Translations under genes and position numbers: made by a program
From: Seminavis robusta
Lineage: Eukaryota > Bacillariophyta > Bacillariophyceae > Naviculales > Naviculaceae
DNA: 64,000 bases
Direction of reading: 5' to 3'
Assembly: GCA_903772945.1 (NCBI GenBank)
Contig: CAICTM010000013.1
Coordinates: forward strand, 62,001-126,000
The notes under the pieces: generated by a model
What the model saw: only the letters and a program-made list of their open reading frames with translations
Databases searched by the model: none
What the model was told of the DNA's origin: nothing
In this document: piece after piece, positions 20,347 to 32,050 of the stretch
Layout: each line of letters opens with the position of its first letter
Position numbering within the stretch: the first letter of the stretch is position 1

Positions 20347-23300
20347 TTAACTAGTCCAGATATCTACCAAATAGCGTTTGTCTTTCTTCATCTTTTCCAC
20401 ATACAGTTTGGCTGCTTTCTCATCACTTCCATCCAGGCCTTCCCCAATAATTTGTGTCAGAGCTGACTGCACATCCTTCGCCATGGCATTGCCGTCTCCA
20501 CAAATGAAGACGCTGGCTTTCTTCTCCAGTATCAAAGATCGCAAACGGGCGGAACAGTCCGTGTCGTGCAGCATAATGTCTTGCACATACTTGCGCTTGT
20601 GGCCATTGCTGCTGCCGTTGGTGTCTCGGGAAAAAGCTGTATACAAGCTGGCAATGGTCCCATCGGCCTTGAGATCTTGCATGTCCGAACGGTACAGCCA
20701 GTCATGATCTTGGTGGCGGCAGCCAAAAAAGACATCGACGCTACCGACGGATTGATTCTTCCTCATAAAGTCGGCACCCACGCTCAACCCACTGGCGTCT
20801 CCTTTGCTGATCTTCAAATCGTCTTCCTCCATCTCAAAGCCTCCGCGCCAGGTGCCTTCCACGACCGACGATGCGGCTTCCTTGGATTCCATGTTGGAGA
20901 GCATCGCACGTCGATGTTGCAGAAAGCCCATAAATGGTGCTGATAATACATACATCATGTAGGGCAAGCAAGACATTGCGTGTAAGAGTGGAAAGTATGA
21001 AAGTGTTGGACAACATGAGAATAGATGATGAAAACTTACCAATACCTGTTCCCGGTCCGATCAGGACCATGGGCGTGGCCAAACTGGCGGGCATTCTAAA
21101 GTCGGCGGTTGGCTTGGGGAAGATCTTCACAGTCATGGGAGCAGCTCCAGCAGAACCTCCAGCCAAGAAGGATGAGGAAAGCACCTCTAAATGGCTTGTG
21201 GCAATACCCTTTTTGCGTCGGAGCCCACGTTCTGCTTGGTCCACTGACAGCAGCGATGGAGTGACGTAGTCAACCACGGAGAAGGACACGGTCAAGCTCA
21301 ACTCTTGTTGACTGGCAAGTGGACTCGAGCTCACGGAATAGTATCGCGGAGGAATTCCCGGCAGGATGCCCAGTAAAGCAGTCAAAGGAATGCATTGGCA
21401 GGACGGGAACTCTTGCAAAATGTCCACAACGGACAATCGCTGTTGGTCGACAAAGCACTCGAATGCCTTTTCTCCTTCTGGTGTCTTGGATGCCAAGAGT
21501 TGCAATGCCTTGCGATCCTCACAGTCAGTAGCATGCTGTGATAGATTGGACAAGATACGTTTGCTCTTGAGTGGCGATGACAAGTCCACTTCTCGACTGA
21601 TGGCTTCCCGTACAGTCATGGGATTGCCCTTGTCAATGGAGACACGTTGGTCAGGAAGAATGCCCTGGTGTTGCTTCAGCATGCCAAGGACAAAGTCGAC
21701 TGCGACCGGAGGATTCTCCACGATCAAACCCAACGAGTCACCGGGTGTGTATTCGAGAGTGAAGTCGTCGGGCAATGTCAATGTCAGTTCGATGACCCGC
21801 TTTCCATTCCGTTCCACATTGTCCGCACTGACGCTGTCCGAGACTGTCAGCGGGAATAGCTCTGTGTATACATCGGCAGCCTGCTGGATCAGAGAAGCGT
21901 CAGCTGAAGCACTAGCACTCAGTATTCCTGCCGCCTTTTGAGCAGCATCCGTGGGAGTGGTTGTCAGGTAGCGCGCATTGCAGATGGTGGATTCGAAAGG
22001 CTTTTGGAGGGTGTAATGAATGGCCGAACTGCTGGCGGATGAAACTGTGACACGATCATCGTCCGCAGAGGCAGCTTGCAGTATTTGCTCCTCCTCCAAA
22101 TGTGAAAGAAGTGCGCAGGATGACATGCTGGTACCAATCTTTGGAAGACAACTAGTGTTGACCTCCTCCAAGGGGCACTTGCAGTCAAGGTTTAAAATGC
22201 TGCAAAGAGTTCGGACTCCCGTCGACGACGAAACGACGACTGCCGATTGCTGTTTGAGATCCGCGCTGCTATCCATTTTCTTTTCTTCTTGGATCTCCGA
22301 GGATGATTCCTTGGGCGTGCTGTTACTCGTATTTTCCGGTGGGACATTTTCGTCGTTGCCACTGGTTGCCGATGAATCTGGCTGACATGCCAGACTGATC
22401 TCTAGCAAAATCGAAGCCACCCAGGGATCCACCACTTCCTCCAGACCCGTGGCTTCATCGGCACAAACCAATGGCTTGGCCCGCGATCCACCCAACACTT
22501 CCAATTGCTTGTCCACAGCCTTGCCAATGGCACAAAATACATCATAGTTGGTATCACCCAGTCCCAACACACTAAAGGCTGAATGTTGCAAAGGTGCAGC
22601 GGCAATGGTTTGCTTTCGTTTGATCCATCGCGCAAAACGATCTGAATTCTCGGGAGGATCGGCATTGCCAGTGGTGGATGTGACCACCAAGACTCCGTGT
22701 TTTCCTCCATTGGCAGGTGCCTTTTCCCAAATGGGCAAACAATTTTTCCTCCATCCGTTCAAGTCACAGCAAACAACCGAAGGAAAGTAGGTGAATGCAT
22801 CTGGATTGGAAAGAAACATATTGTAGGTTGCTGCCAGGTCCTTTGCGATTTGTTCGGCATTTCCAGTGGCCGAGCCGTAGAGAATAAAGAGGGGAGATTC
22901 TGACTTGACATTTTTGTTCAGTGTTTTCGGTTTGGATGTTGGATTTGGTTTGGGAGCCTCTTTGGCAAGTTTGGGCGTTTTCACAATTTCCTCTTCCTTG
23001 GGTGGCTCTGTCGTGACTTGCTGCGTGGTGGAAACAGGATCATTGGATTTTTCTTCTTTGATTTTGTTCGAGTTGTTGGATGATGACGATGAGAAACATG
23101 CCTTGGTAATTTCCTCCAAGATAGAAGCAGTCCATGGCTCGACTCCTTCTTCTAATCCTGTAGCTTCATCCGCACAAGCCACACGTTTGATGCGTTCTCC
23201 CCCAGCCTCTTCTAATTTCTTGTCAAGTGCCTTGGCTGCTCCACAAAAAATGTCATAGTTGGTATCCCCCAACCCCAATACTGCATAGCACACATGCTGG

Positions 23301-23590
23301 AATGCCTTGGCTTCAATAGTTGTCTTGCGCTTGACATAGCGAGCAAATCGAGAGGCGTTCTCGGGAGCATCGCCGTTTCCAGTGGTCGAACAAACTATCA
23401 CCAATCCGTGCTTGCGCATTCCCGAGGGAGGAGGTTTGGACCAGACGGAATCGGCATGCTTCTTGAATTTTTCCAGAGCTTCGCAGACCACCGATTGAAA
23501 TGGAGCTGGAGGACCTTTTGCGGCTAGATCTTTGGCAATGTATTCGGCATTGCCCGTAGCAGAGCCGTAGAGTATATACAACGTGGACAT
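20347..23590 (-). CDS. Methionine-synthase-reductase-like diflavin reductase with duplicated FMN domain
   Basis: Two exons on the minus strand (21040-23590, then 20347-20939; 100-nt intron) give 1047 residues. The junction rebuilds the NADPH-binding motif GPGTGIAPFMGFLQHR exactly. Order: flavodoxin/FMN domain 1 (about 3-166, LYILYGSATGNAEYIAKDL), a Lys/Pro/Glu linker, flavodoxin/FMN domain 2 (about 234-404, LFILYGSATGNAEQIAKDL), a Ser/Glu-rich linker, FAD domain with RYYSVSSSP, and NADPH domain ending RYLVDIWTS. The family moves electrons NADPH to FAD to FMN to an acceptor. The C-terminus resembles methionine synthase reductase (ends DIWS), which reactivates cobalamin-dependent methionine synthase. 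Human MTRR is about 700 residues with a single FMN domain. I took the Met at 23590 because it directly precedes the flavodoxin strand. Confidence 0.85.
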
Positions 23591-24063
23591 GTTAGCCTGG
23601 ATGTTACAAAAAATATTGTGAGGTTGTGCAGTGCAGACCAGCAACTCCCGAGGGAAAAGAAGTGATCGATGTGGTTGGTTTCGAGAGGGGAAGCCCTCCT
23701 TGCCTCCAATGAAGAACGTTCTAGAATCTTTGGGGGCGTTTCGATGACGTTGCCCAAAAGGGAAGAACGTGTCTCAGGAACCTCACTCGAAGCTTTATTG
23801 GCGATACGACCTTTTCGGAAACTCAGGCGGGGTCCTAACCAGTCATTGTGTTCTCTTTATTCCTCCCTTGGTTGGTGAAATCTATTTAACTGTTAAAATC
23901 GGCTTGCTTTCCATCCATTTCCATGAAAGCTGCGGTACGGCGAACCATTGATTTCACATTCTCAATTCGCCGTACCGCAGCTTTCGTGGAAATGGATTTC
24001 GCTTAGAGCCAGCCGAGCTTCCGAAAACGTCAGTCACCCAACGAATCCCCAACTCTAACCCAA
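23591..24063. other. Upstream region of the diflavin reductase with a strong hairpin
   Basis: No gene. It holds the reductase promoter, the 32-bp inverted repeat at 23913-23997, and the first copy of a tandemly duplicated transposon-terminus sequence at 24042. Confidence 0.5.
23913..23997. repeat. Near-perfect 32-bp inverted repeat with 21-nt loop
   Basis: Arms 23913-23944 and 23966-23997 pair at 31 of 32 positions; the arm core is GCTGCGGTACGGCGAA. It lies about 320 bp upstream of the reductase start and about 70 bp outside the left terminus of the Harbinger-type element. It could be a tiny foldback element or a structured regulatory site. Confidence 0.8.
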
Positions 24064-24207
24064 CGAATCCCCAACTCTAACGAAAATCGAAAATCGAAAA
24101 GTGAGAGATCTCGAGATCGCTGTCATCAGTATAGTAAAAGTGAGAACACAGTAACTCTACCACCGTGGTTGCTAGCACCGTCGTTGTCGTGTAGTTACTC
24201 TGCCATA

Positions 24208-25445
24208 ATGGATCTTCAATGATGAGGAATACGAACAAGATGTGGCATTGCTTCTGCAACTATCTATTCTTATGGTTGGTCTTCTACTGTGTCTACCAGG
24301 CGAATTAAGGAATCCGTCCATTTTCGAACAACGGTTGCATTGGGATCGGTATTGCCAGAAACACCAGAACCGTGGGACCTTTGCTAGACGACTTCGGATG
24401 CGCAGAGAAAGCTTTGATAAGCTGCTTTCATTTTTAGTCGACGACCTGCTTGTTAACGAGACTCAAGCCACGCGAAGGGGTGGATCCATCATACCGGAAC
24501 TGTGCCTCTACTGTACCCTTCGATATTCGGCCGGCGGCTCCTACCTGGATATTACAGACATTGCTGGAATTTCCCGTAGCTCGTTCTATCGAGTACTATG
24601 GAAGACAATAACGGCATTATGCAAGTGTCCGCAGTTGAAGATTCGATTCCCCCGTACTCAACAGGAAATAAAGACTGCAATAGACGGCTTTGCCGGGATA
24701 TCGGATGGTGTTGCCATACAAAACTGTGTTGGTGTGGCCGATGGCTATCTTATGCGTATCAGGGTACCGACCAAGAAGGAAACTGGCAACATCCGAAGCT
24801 TCTTCTCAGGTCACTATCAGTGCTATGGAGTAAACATCCAGGCCGTACCACCATTCTCGGTTCATCTTCTTTGCCTATGCCGCTCCCGGGGTTTCGGATG
24901 ACCGTAATGCTATGCGGCAATGTGCTTTACAAAATTTGGTGGAGTCGCTTCCAACCGGTGTTTGCGTAATTGGCGATGCGGCATACATCCCTACGGAGCA
25001 CATGGTACCGGTGTACCATGGTTCCGACAAACTGATCCCACTCTACGACAATTTCAACTTTTACGCCAGCCAGTGCCGCATAAGGGTGGAGATGGCCTTC
25101 GGCATTATGCAGATGAAATGGGGTTTACTATCGCGTCCTGTTGGCTGTTCGTTGAAGAACATGATATGGCTGGCGCAGGCTAAAGCTCGCCTACACAACT
25201 TTTGTATTAATGAGCGACTCGAAACGGCGGGCCCAACGACAGAGCCTGCCACCAATGTGAATGGCACTGGCTACATTCCCAGCGTTCCGCATGATGTGAA
25301 TGGTGATCCTGTACGACTTGACAATGTTTATTTGAGCTGTGAGGGGATGTCGTACCTACGGGAATTCATGGCCAAAAGAGTCAAGCGCCTACAGCTGAAA
25401 AGACCGTCGCGCAACAAAAAACGTAGAAGGGAAGAAGAATCGTAA
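24208..25445 (+). pseudogene. PIF/Harbinger transposase with frameshifts
   Basis: Two overlapping frames (24242-24901 and the frame ending at 25445) together cover a DDE_Tnp_4-type nuclease. The first has the helical N-terminal region (FARRLRMRRESFDKLLSFL), a helix-turn-helix-like ITDIAGISRSSFYRVLWK and the first catalytic Asp in GVADGYLMRI. The second has FFAYAAPGVSDDRNA, the second Asp in VIGDAAYIP and the catalytic Glu in RVEMAFGIMQMKWG. The frame changes near 24850, between NIQAV and the HSRF-like strand. An ATG at 24208 is out of frame with the main body, so a second slip near the start is likely. The copy is probably inactive. Confidence 0.8.
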
Positions 25446-25484
25446 CACAGTAATCACACCTATATATTATTCCGTTCCTACATA

Positions 25485-27218
25485 TTATTCCGTTCCGACA
25501 ATGAGGGAAGCTGAGGCCGGAATGTTCAACTTCTTTTCCAGTCGACCAAGTCGAATTTCGATGACTCTTGCAAGGGGAGCGCTGGAGGAGTCACCGCTGT
25601 CTATTTCCGCCCTGATTTTCAGGTACTGTTGGCCAACCACCAGATAGCCGTCCCAGAGATTCTTATCCGCGGCATCCTCCGTAATCTCTTTCCTTTGGAC
25701 AATAGATTCTTTCAGGTCAGAACTGACGCTGGTGATCGATTCCATGACGTCTGCCACAGCTTGTTTGCCGCCTTTACCGGCAGCATCAGCGCTTCCTGTC
25801 ATATCGACCGTGGAATCACTCTTCAAACTGGCTTCGAGAAAAGTGGCAAATTTGCCTTCAATTGTGGGATGGAGTTTGCAGAGATAGGCACAATAGTACA
25901 CCGCTATGGCAGGTACGGCCGACATTCCCTTCCGAGGAGTACACCACCTCTTCACTATGCAATAAGTCCATATGTCATTGCTATGATGGCCCGATATCTT
26001 CATTTGTGCAAGACAATTATCCTTGGACTTCATCAAATCGCTCATCAGCCGCTGAACTGACTTGTTGTTCTGCTCACGGTAAATGTCATTCAAGTTGAAA
26101 CCGAATTCGGCACTGTACGCAAGTAGATGTTCGTCTTCCCCCTCCTGGAGACCCAAGACGTCGTCAAATAACCGTTCCTCAAACATCTCATTCGTCTCAT
26201 TCATGTGCTCTGAAACGAGAAGCCAAAAGTCCTTGAACGGATTTCCGGTCACACCCTCCTGTGAAAGAGGCTCTCGTTCGAAGTCCTTTCGATTATTGCT
26301 GTCGTTGAGGGAGACGAAGTGAGGGTAAATAGTAGGATGGAAGCAGATATTGAGGACTTTGATGAGAGTGTTGATCCTCTTGGCTAAGGGATCCAACGCA
26401 AGGTTTGAAACTGTCGTGTCGTTGTACATGGTTCCCATCTCAATACTGCGGGCAATCTCCTTCCTAGCATCGTACATTGTCATGCTGCCTCCTCCCTTGA
26501 CTTGACACTTCAGAGTGAGTTCACGGATCTGTACGCTATTGAATTTGGACAGATCAAATGTCATTTCGTTTGGTTCTCCTTTGTCGTAGATCAACGTCTT
26601 GGCCACACGGTACATCTCCTTATCTTTCGGATTCTCTTCTTCACCGCAGACAATTTGCTTTTTCAAGGGGTCGTACTTGCTGATCACAACTTTGATGCGC
26701 TCTGCCTGCTTAGCATCGGCCACCTTCTTCGCTATTTTCTCGTCCTCTTTCTTCTTCTTTTGTTCGGCCTTTGCCGCTTCCCTCATGACCTTTCGCTCTG
26801 ACGGGGATGCAGACCTAGCACGGACAGCAGGCGAAGGGGAGCTAGCACGATACCGTGGCGGCCGCTCCCGTGACTCTTGCGCTTTGAGTTGTCCCATGTA
26901 CATGTCTTGGTAATATGGCAGCGGTGGTAGCGGCACTGTGAGGGCTCGCTGTTGGTGGAGTTGCTGCGTCTGCAGCTGGCGCTTTTGTTGTAGATCCCAC
27001 AAGCTAAGACGTGGACGCCCACCAACAAGGAAATTCGCTGCAGGAATTGAGGCTGCTGCTGCGACTGCTATGACTGGAATGACTGGGGCTGCATCCACTA
27101 CTTCGGCAGCCAATACTTCGGCTTCCTCTTCGTCTCTCTTCCTCTTGTACCGCTCATCAGACTCCCGCATTTGCCGTTCTATATCATGGCTAGAACCATC
27201 GCTATCATCTAAAGCCAT
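25485..27218 (-). CDS. Transposon partner protein, intact 577-codon frame
   Basis: This convergent ORF ends 39 nt from the transposase stop. The N-terminal third is low in complexity: acidic/basic start, Ala/Val/Ile-rich stretch, Gln-rich stretch, Ser/Pro/Arg stretch. A lysine-rich probable coiled coil (KAEQKKKKEDEKIAKKVADAK, about residues 150-170) follows, then a globular region with several aromatic and Cys residues. I see no Myb/SANT repeat, although partner proteins of Harbinger elements often carry one. Its position inside the same terminal repeats makes an accessory transposition protein likely; its function is unknown. Its promoter side is where the LTR element inserted. Confidence 0.65.
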   Translation of the reverse strand: MALDDSDGSSHDIERQMRESDERYKRKRDEEEAEVLAAEVVDAAPVIPVIAVAAAASIPAANFLVGGRPRLSLWDLQQKRQLQTQQLHQQRALTVPLPPLPYYQDMYMGQLKAQESRERPPRYRASSPSPAVRARSASPSERKVMREAAKAEQKKKKEDEKIAKKVADAKQAERIKVVISKYDPLKKQIVCGEEENPKDKEMYRVAKTLIYDKGEPNEMTFDLSKFNSVQIRELTLKCQVKGGGSMTMYDARKEIARSIEMGTMYNDTTVSNLALDPLAKRINTLIKVLNICFHPTIYPHFVSLNDSNNRKDFEREPLSQEGVTGNPFKDFWLLVSEHMNETNEMFEERLFDDVLGLQEGEDEHLLAYSAEFGFNLNDIYREQNNKSVQRLMSDLMKSKDNCLAQMKISGHHSNDIWTYCIVKRWCTPRKGMSAVPAIAVYYCAYLCKLHPTIEGKFATFLEASLKSDSTVDMTGSADAAGKGGKQAVADVMESITSVSSDLKESIVQRKEITEDAADKNLWDGYLVVGQQYLKIRAEIDSGDSSSAPLARVIEIRLGRLEKKLNIPASASLIVGTE

Positions 27219-27387
27219 GACAACGACAACGGCAACGGTTGGAGTGCAATTCGATTCGGTTACGGGGATAGGAAGAACTCAAAAAAAGGGAAATTGTGGT
27301 GAAAGAGGAGCCACAAATGGATGCACATGATTGCCTGTGGATCCACATGATTGCCTGGTGGATCCACATGCACGAGGATAGCTATGG

Positions 27388-27800
27388 TGCACTACGCTAA
27401 AAGCTAGTGTAAAGATCTTTCGAGTGTTTTGAGTTTGAGAGAATGAAAGTTATGAGAGGATTAGAAAGCTATGAAAACTAATCACGAGAGAGATCACAAT
27501 CAGGGATCGTAGATCTGAACTCCCGCGGGAGACTGTAAGGTGTGATAGAGTAGGTTGTGGTAGTAATCCTACTCGTTCCACGATCCAAAACGGAACGCGT
27601 GGAAGATTCGTCTAGCATTATCTAGTAGCGTGGATCTCTCCACGCCAGCAAATATCTAGCGCGATGTTTACCATCGAACCTAGTATGACTAGCGGTCAGA
27701 GAACCCTGTCTCAATGACTATTCACGAGAAGCTCAGTCATGAGTCGAACTCAAACCCTATCTAGGATCGAGTGGAATAAGGTAAGAGCCGTGTTTGTTCA
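27388..27800 (-). repeat. LTR (downstream copy relative to the element's minus-strand coding direction)
   Basis: About 413 bp, alignable throughout with the LTR at 31510-31924. Shared landmarks include AAAGATCTTTCGAGTGTTTT near the start and AACTCAAACCCTATCTAGG near the end. Confidence 0.85.
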
Positions 27801-30800
27801 TTCGCCCCCTGACAAGGGTCACAGAAGGCACGACATCAGTCGGACAAGGAGAACATATGATTTAAAGTGCGGGGCAATCTCATGAGATTGGATGTAGACA
27901 TGTGCGTCGACGATGGGAAATCCTACAAGGGGATCAGGCCTTGTATGGTGTATATACCTTATGTTCAAGTCTGGTAGACTGTGCCGCCATTGGCGTAGCA
28001 TGTTGGAGCCGTACAGTGCCATTGTCATTGACTCGGTCTATAGTGTAAGAACCTTTGTACTTTGGCTGACCGTACTTGCGTGCTGATACTGTTGAATCAT
28101 CACGGTACGTTGACATTGTATTAATGAGGGCACGCGTCGCGTTCTCCATCGTTGTTCTGTTGGATGAGTCGTTGCGACGTTCCTTGATGTACTTCCAGTT
28201 TGCTTCGAAACGGACGTTGTGAATCGCGTCACCGTTGAACACGAGCTGTGCGGCGTTGCCGCAGGGTGGTTGAATCGTGGCGTTTCATTGCGAAGCGAAC
28301 CCCGTGAGACCCCATCCCAGGATCCGTTCACAGGTCGTCTTGGCACTTGATGTTTTGAAAACAGCGATCAAGTTGCCTATGGTCTGATGAGCACGCTCGA
28401 CCATGGAGTGTTGAGGGTTGCGCGTGGTGGATGAACTTGGCACGAAGTCCAATATTCATCCGAGAAGTCCCCTTCTCGAACCTCTGCGCGGAACTCACGT
28501 CCTCTATCCATTGATAACCTCAGCGGCATGGATACCGAGTAAGCCACGTTTGTTCTTAGGACGATGGCTACTTCGTCATGCTGCCTTTGAGCAGATCTCT
28601 GCAATCTCGAACCATCCGGTTGGGATCAATCATTGTCAAGCAATGAAGTGTACATGATTCTTTTCTTATGAATCCCCGACGTTGTAGGGACCTATCAGTC
28701 AATACATAGTCTTTCCCAGGATCTCCTCGCAAGTCTTTGGAGGCATCAATCCCAGCTTACGCGTCTTGGTTTGTTCATCTGGCAGCTTTTGGCAACGCTG
28801 ACATACGGCTGCACAGTCTTGCGCAGTCTTTTCCAGTGTAGTGTTGGGTTGGTTAGTTTCTGTGCGAGTCTCGCCAGGATGCCATCAACACAACATGGTA
28901 CCATTCACTAGCTTCTTTCTTCTGCATAGTTTAGGTACGACGATCTTATGTCCTTAACTACAAGTCTAAGACTTTATCCCCTCTGGGGAAAAGTTTGCTT
29001 CTTGTAGTCTTTGGGCTTGTCCCTGAGGGGTTTCTTGATATCGTTGTCGTCTTTCTGACGATGTTCGATCTCGCGGGAACGAGAGAGGGAACTCGCTAGG
29101 AAGTCCTCTTCGTCTCAGCCATGAGCTCAGCGATCTCGCTGGCTTCCATTTGTTCTGAAGACACGTCGTTGTTGGAGGTGTTAAGTCTCGACAACGCATC
29201 AGCACGATGTTCTTTCGCCCTTGATGTACCGTAGTTCAGGGCCGTATTCTTCAGAATAAGGCGCATCGCATTAACGCGATCGGTATTGAAGTTCTTACAT
29301 GTAAATCTTGTGGTCCGTATGTACAACGATCTTCTGTCCCAGAAGAATTTACGGAACTCTTTTAGAGTTTCCGTACTGAGAAGTTCCTTCTCGGTAAGTG
29401 TAACGTGTCTGAGCAGGGTTGAGCTTCCTGCTGTAGAACGCGAATAGGTTTTCCCTTCTGGGAAAATTACTGCACCTAGTTGAGTATCCTCGCATCCGTG
29501 TGGATAACGAATTTATGTTGAAGTCAGGGTAGCGAGCAAGGTTTTCTTTGCTGATGATCTTCTTCACTGGCTAAAGGCCTTGTCGTGTTCTCGGTTCCCC
29601 ATTTCCACTTCGTTGTTTTGGAAGTCAACGAAGCGAGTGGGGCCAGTACATGTGATCGTCTAATCCACAGTCTCGATATAGTTCACTAGTCCAATGAATC
29701 TACGGAGTTCTTTTCGTTGGTAGGAGGACGATTTTCTGGATCCGTCTATTTTATGTTATGGTTGGATCCCTTCTCGAGTAATCAGTAACCTAAGTATTCA
29801 AGTTCTCCTCTTGGAAGAAGGATTGTAGCATTGATTTTAAGTCCGGCTTCTCGAACCTTCGGAGAATTCATCCAACTTTTCAACAGTATCGCCAGATCGC
29901 CGTTGGTTAGAATGAGTAGATCATCAATGTATCACGGACATGGATTCTAGGTCGTGCATTAGTGTTTCCATCTTCTCTTGGAAAGATGTCGGACTATTAC
30001 AATAGGCCATTGGCAACCTCTTGGTACTCGTCTTTCCCCACGGGAGTACGATAGTACAGAGTTTTTTCGAGGGTGGACAGCTCGATGTGATAGTATCCCA
30101 TTTTCAGGTCTAGACTAGTATGCGTACTTGAATCCATCTAGATTAAAGAGCATGTCCTGTATTTGGGATAGGATAAGGCTTCCGCTTAATCCTTTGTTCA
30201 GTTCCGAAATCAGAGATGAATCGTACAGATCCATCTTTCTTGGGAATGAATAAAGTTGGTGCCGCCCATCGGAACGGTTTACCTTCTTGAGTACTCCTGC
30301 CTCGCAGAGACGTTCAACCTCCATCTTAAGGTTGTTGGTATGGACACGTGGAATAAGGAAAGCCCTGGCATGATAGGGTTAGCATCAGGGAGAAGTTCTA
30401 CTTCGTAGTAGTCCATCTGCCACTTTCCAAAGTACCATCAATAGTGTCAGAGTACTTCGTCAGTAAGGAATGAAGCTGTTCCTTCTCTTCCTTGTTACTG
30501 ATCTTGACTTTGGCAAACTGCCTTTAGTCAGCTTGTTCGTATTCGCATCAAGAATCTTCTGAAGACGATCTGCACCGTCATCAACAGCAGTAGGATCAGG
30601 AATGAAGAAGTTTCTTCTTCATTGTCGCTGTCTTTCATAGGAATAGATGCGCCGTCCCACTCCACTGACATGGTATTGAAATCGAACTTGAAATCCTAAG
30701 TCAGAGAGAATGTCTCGACCTATGATCATGTCATACGCCCCAAGCTCTTGGTGACGTGTAAATCCCACTCGATAATTCTATCCGGGAATTCAGAATCATG

Positions 30801-31509
30801 AATGCACCTTTTCACTTCGTGCTGGTGTTTAATTCTCCTGCAGGGGTAGTCCACATGTTTGACGCCCCCAAGATCCTTCATGCGTAATTTCTAGCATGAG
30901 GTTGAGCAATCAAGTTCCGATGCTCCTGTATCCAGTAAGCAACAATGTAACGGGTTTTGGTTTCCCTTTTTTCTCGCTTGTTAAATCTAACATAGACGAT
31001 GGGTTTGAGTCTCTTGTCTTTGCGACGTTTACGAGGTGTTGGCCACGGACGAGGTTAACGATGCTAAATAGATCATCAGAGTCTAGTTGAGCAGCTTCTA
31101 GGCAATCATCTATTTGCCGTAGTGTTCATCAGTTGCAAACAATTCTTGTTTACTAGTTAGTGAGATATCTTCATCACTTTGGTATGAGAAATCGGAACAT
31201 GGTTCCGTTGAGTCATCATCCTGGCCTAATCCTCAGATAGAGATTTCTCCATCCAAGTGATTGAAATTGATAGAGGAGTTTCCTCATTTGTCAGAGTCTT
31301 CTGATTTGCGCTTGCAACATGTTGCGAAGTTTGCAAAGGGTGGCACGAGTATCGTCGATCTCGTTTTCTTCGTCATTGTCGACGAGAGGAAGAATGGGTT
31401 TGTCACGCAACTGTTTCTCGAAGTTGCGGAACGCATGCCTTCCTTGAGCCATCTTCATGGTGAAGAATAGTTTGAGGGTAGCTGAAAGCTATGTTGTTTG
31501 TTAACAAAA

Positions 31510-31924
31510 TGCACCTATAGCTAAAGCTAGTGTAAAGATCTTTCGAGTGTTTTGAGTTTAGAGAATGAAAGTTATGAGAGGATTAGAAGCTGAAACTAAT
31601 CAACGAGAGAGATCACAATCAAGGATCGTAGATCTGAACTTCCGCGGGAGACTGTAAGGTGTGATAGAGTAGTTTGTGGTAGTAATCCTACTCGTCCACG
31701 ATCCAAAAACGGAACGCGTGGAAGATCGTCTAGCATTTATCTAGTAGCGTGGAATCTCTCCACGCCAGCTAAATATCTAGCGCGATGTTTCACCATCGAC
31801 CTAGTATGACTAGCGGTCATGAGAACCCTTCTCAATGACTATTCAACTGAGGACTCAGTCATGAGTCGAACTCAAACCCTATCTAGGATCGAGTCGCGAA
31901 TAAGGCTAAGAGCCGTGTATTGCA
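31510..31924 (-). repeat. LTR (upstream copy relative to the element's coding direction)
   Basis: About 415 bp with TG...CA ends; the partner of the left copy. The adjoining internal sequence does not show a primer-binding site that I can confidently match to a tRNA. Confidence 0.85.
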
Positions 31925-32050
31925 ATGGCAACCCACGAGATTCTATCAAAGAACAATCTTATGCGATTTTCACGAGTTTTCCTGACGTACGGTGATTGCG
32001 TTTTGGCAGAATCTGGTGGGTTGGCCATTTTCGTTAGAGTTGGGGATTCG

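Larger units (their letters stand above)
27388..31924 (-). mobile_element. Ty3/gypsy LTR retrotransposon, broken, nested in the Harbinger-type element
   Basis: Two long terminal repeats (27388-27800 and 31510-31924) begin TGCAC and end CA. They are flanked by a 4-bp direct repeat, ATGG, at 27384-27387 and 31925-31928. The internal region reads on the minus strand. Recognisable pieces run gag/protease-like, reverse transcriptase, RNase H and integrase from right to left, the Ty3/gypsy order. The coding part carries many breaks. The LTRs still align end to end with scattered differences, suggesting moderate age. Confidence 0.85.
24064..32050. mobile_element. PIF/Harbinger-type DNA transposon, carrying a nested LTR retrotransposon
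   Basis: A 24-bp inverted repeat (CGAATCCCCAACTCTAACG followed by AAAAT) lies at 24064-24087 and, reversed, at 32027-32050. Between them are a transposase on plus (24.2-25.4 kb), a partner protein on minus (25485-27218) convergent to it with a 39-nt gap, and the Ty3/gypsy insertion at 27388-31924. The left terminus is preceded by an extra tandem copy of its first 18 bp (24042-24059). I could not resolve a target-site duplication, so the exact outer ends are approximate. The two-gene layout with a DDE_Tnp_4-type transposase fits PIF/Harbinger. Confidence 0.7.
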
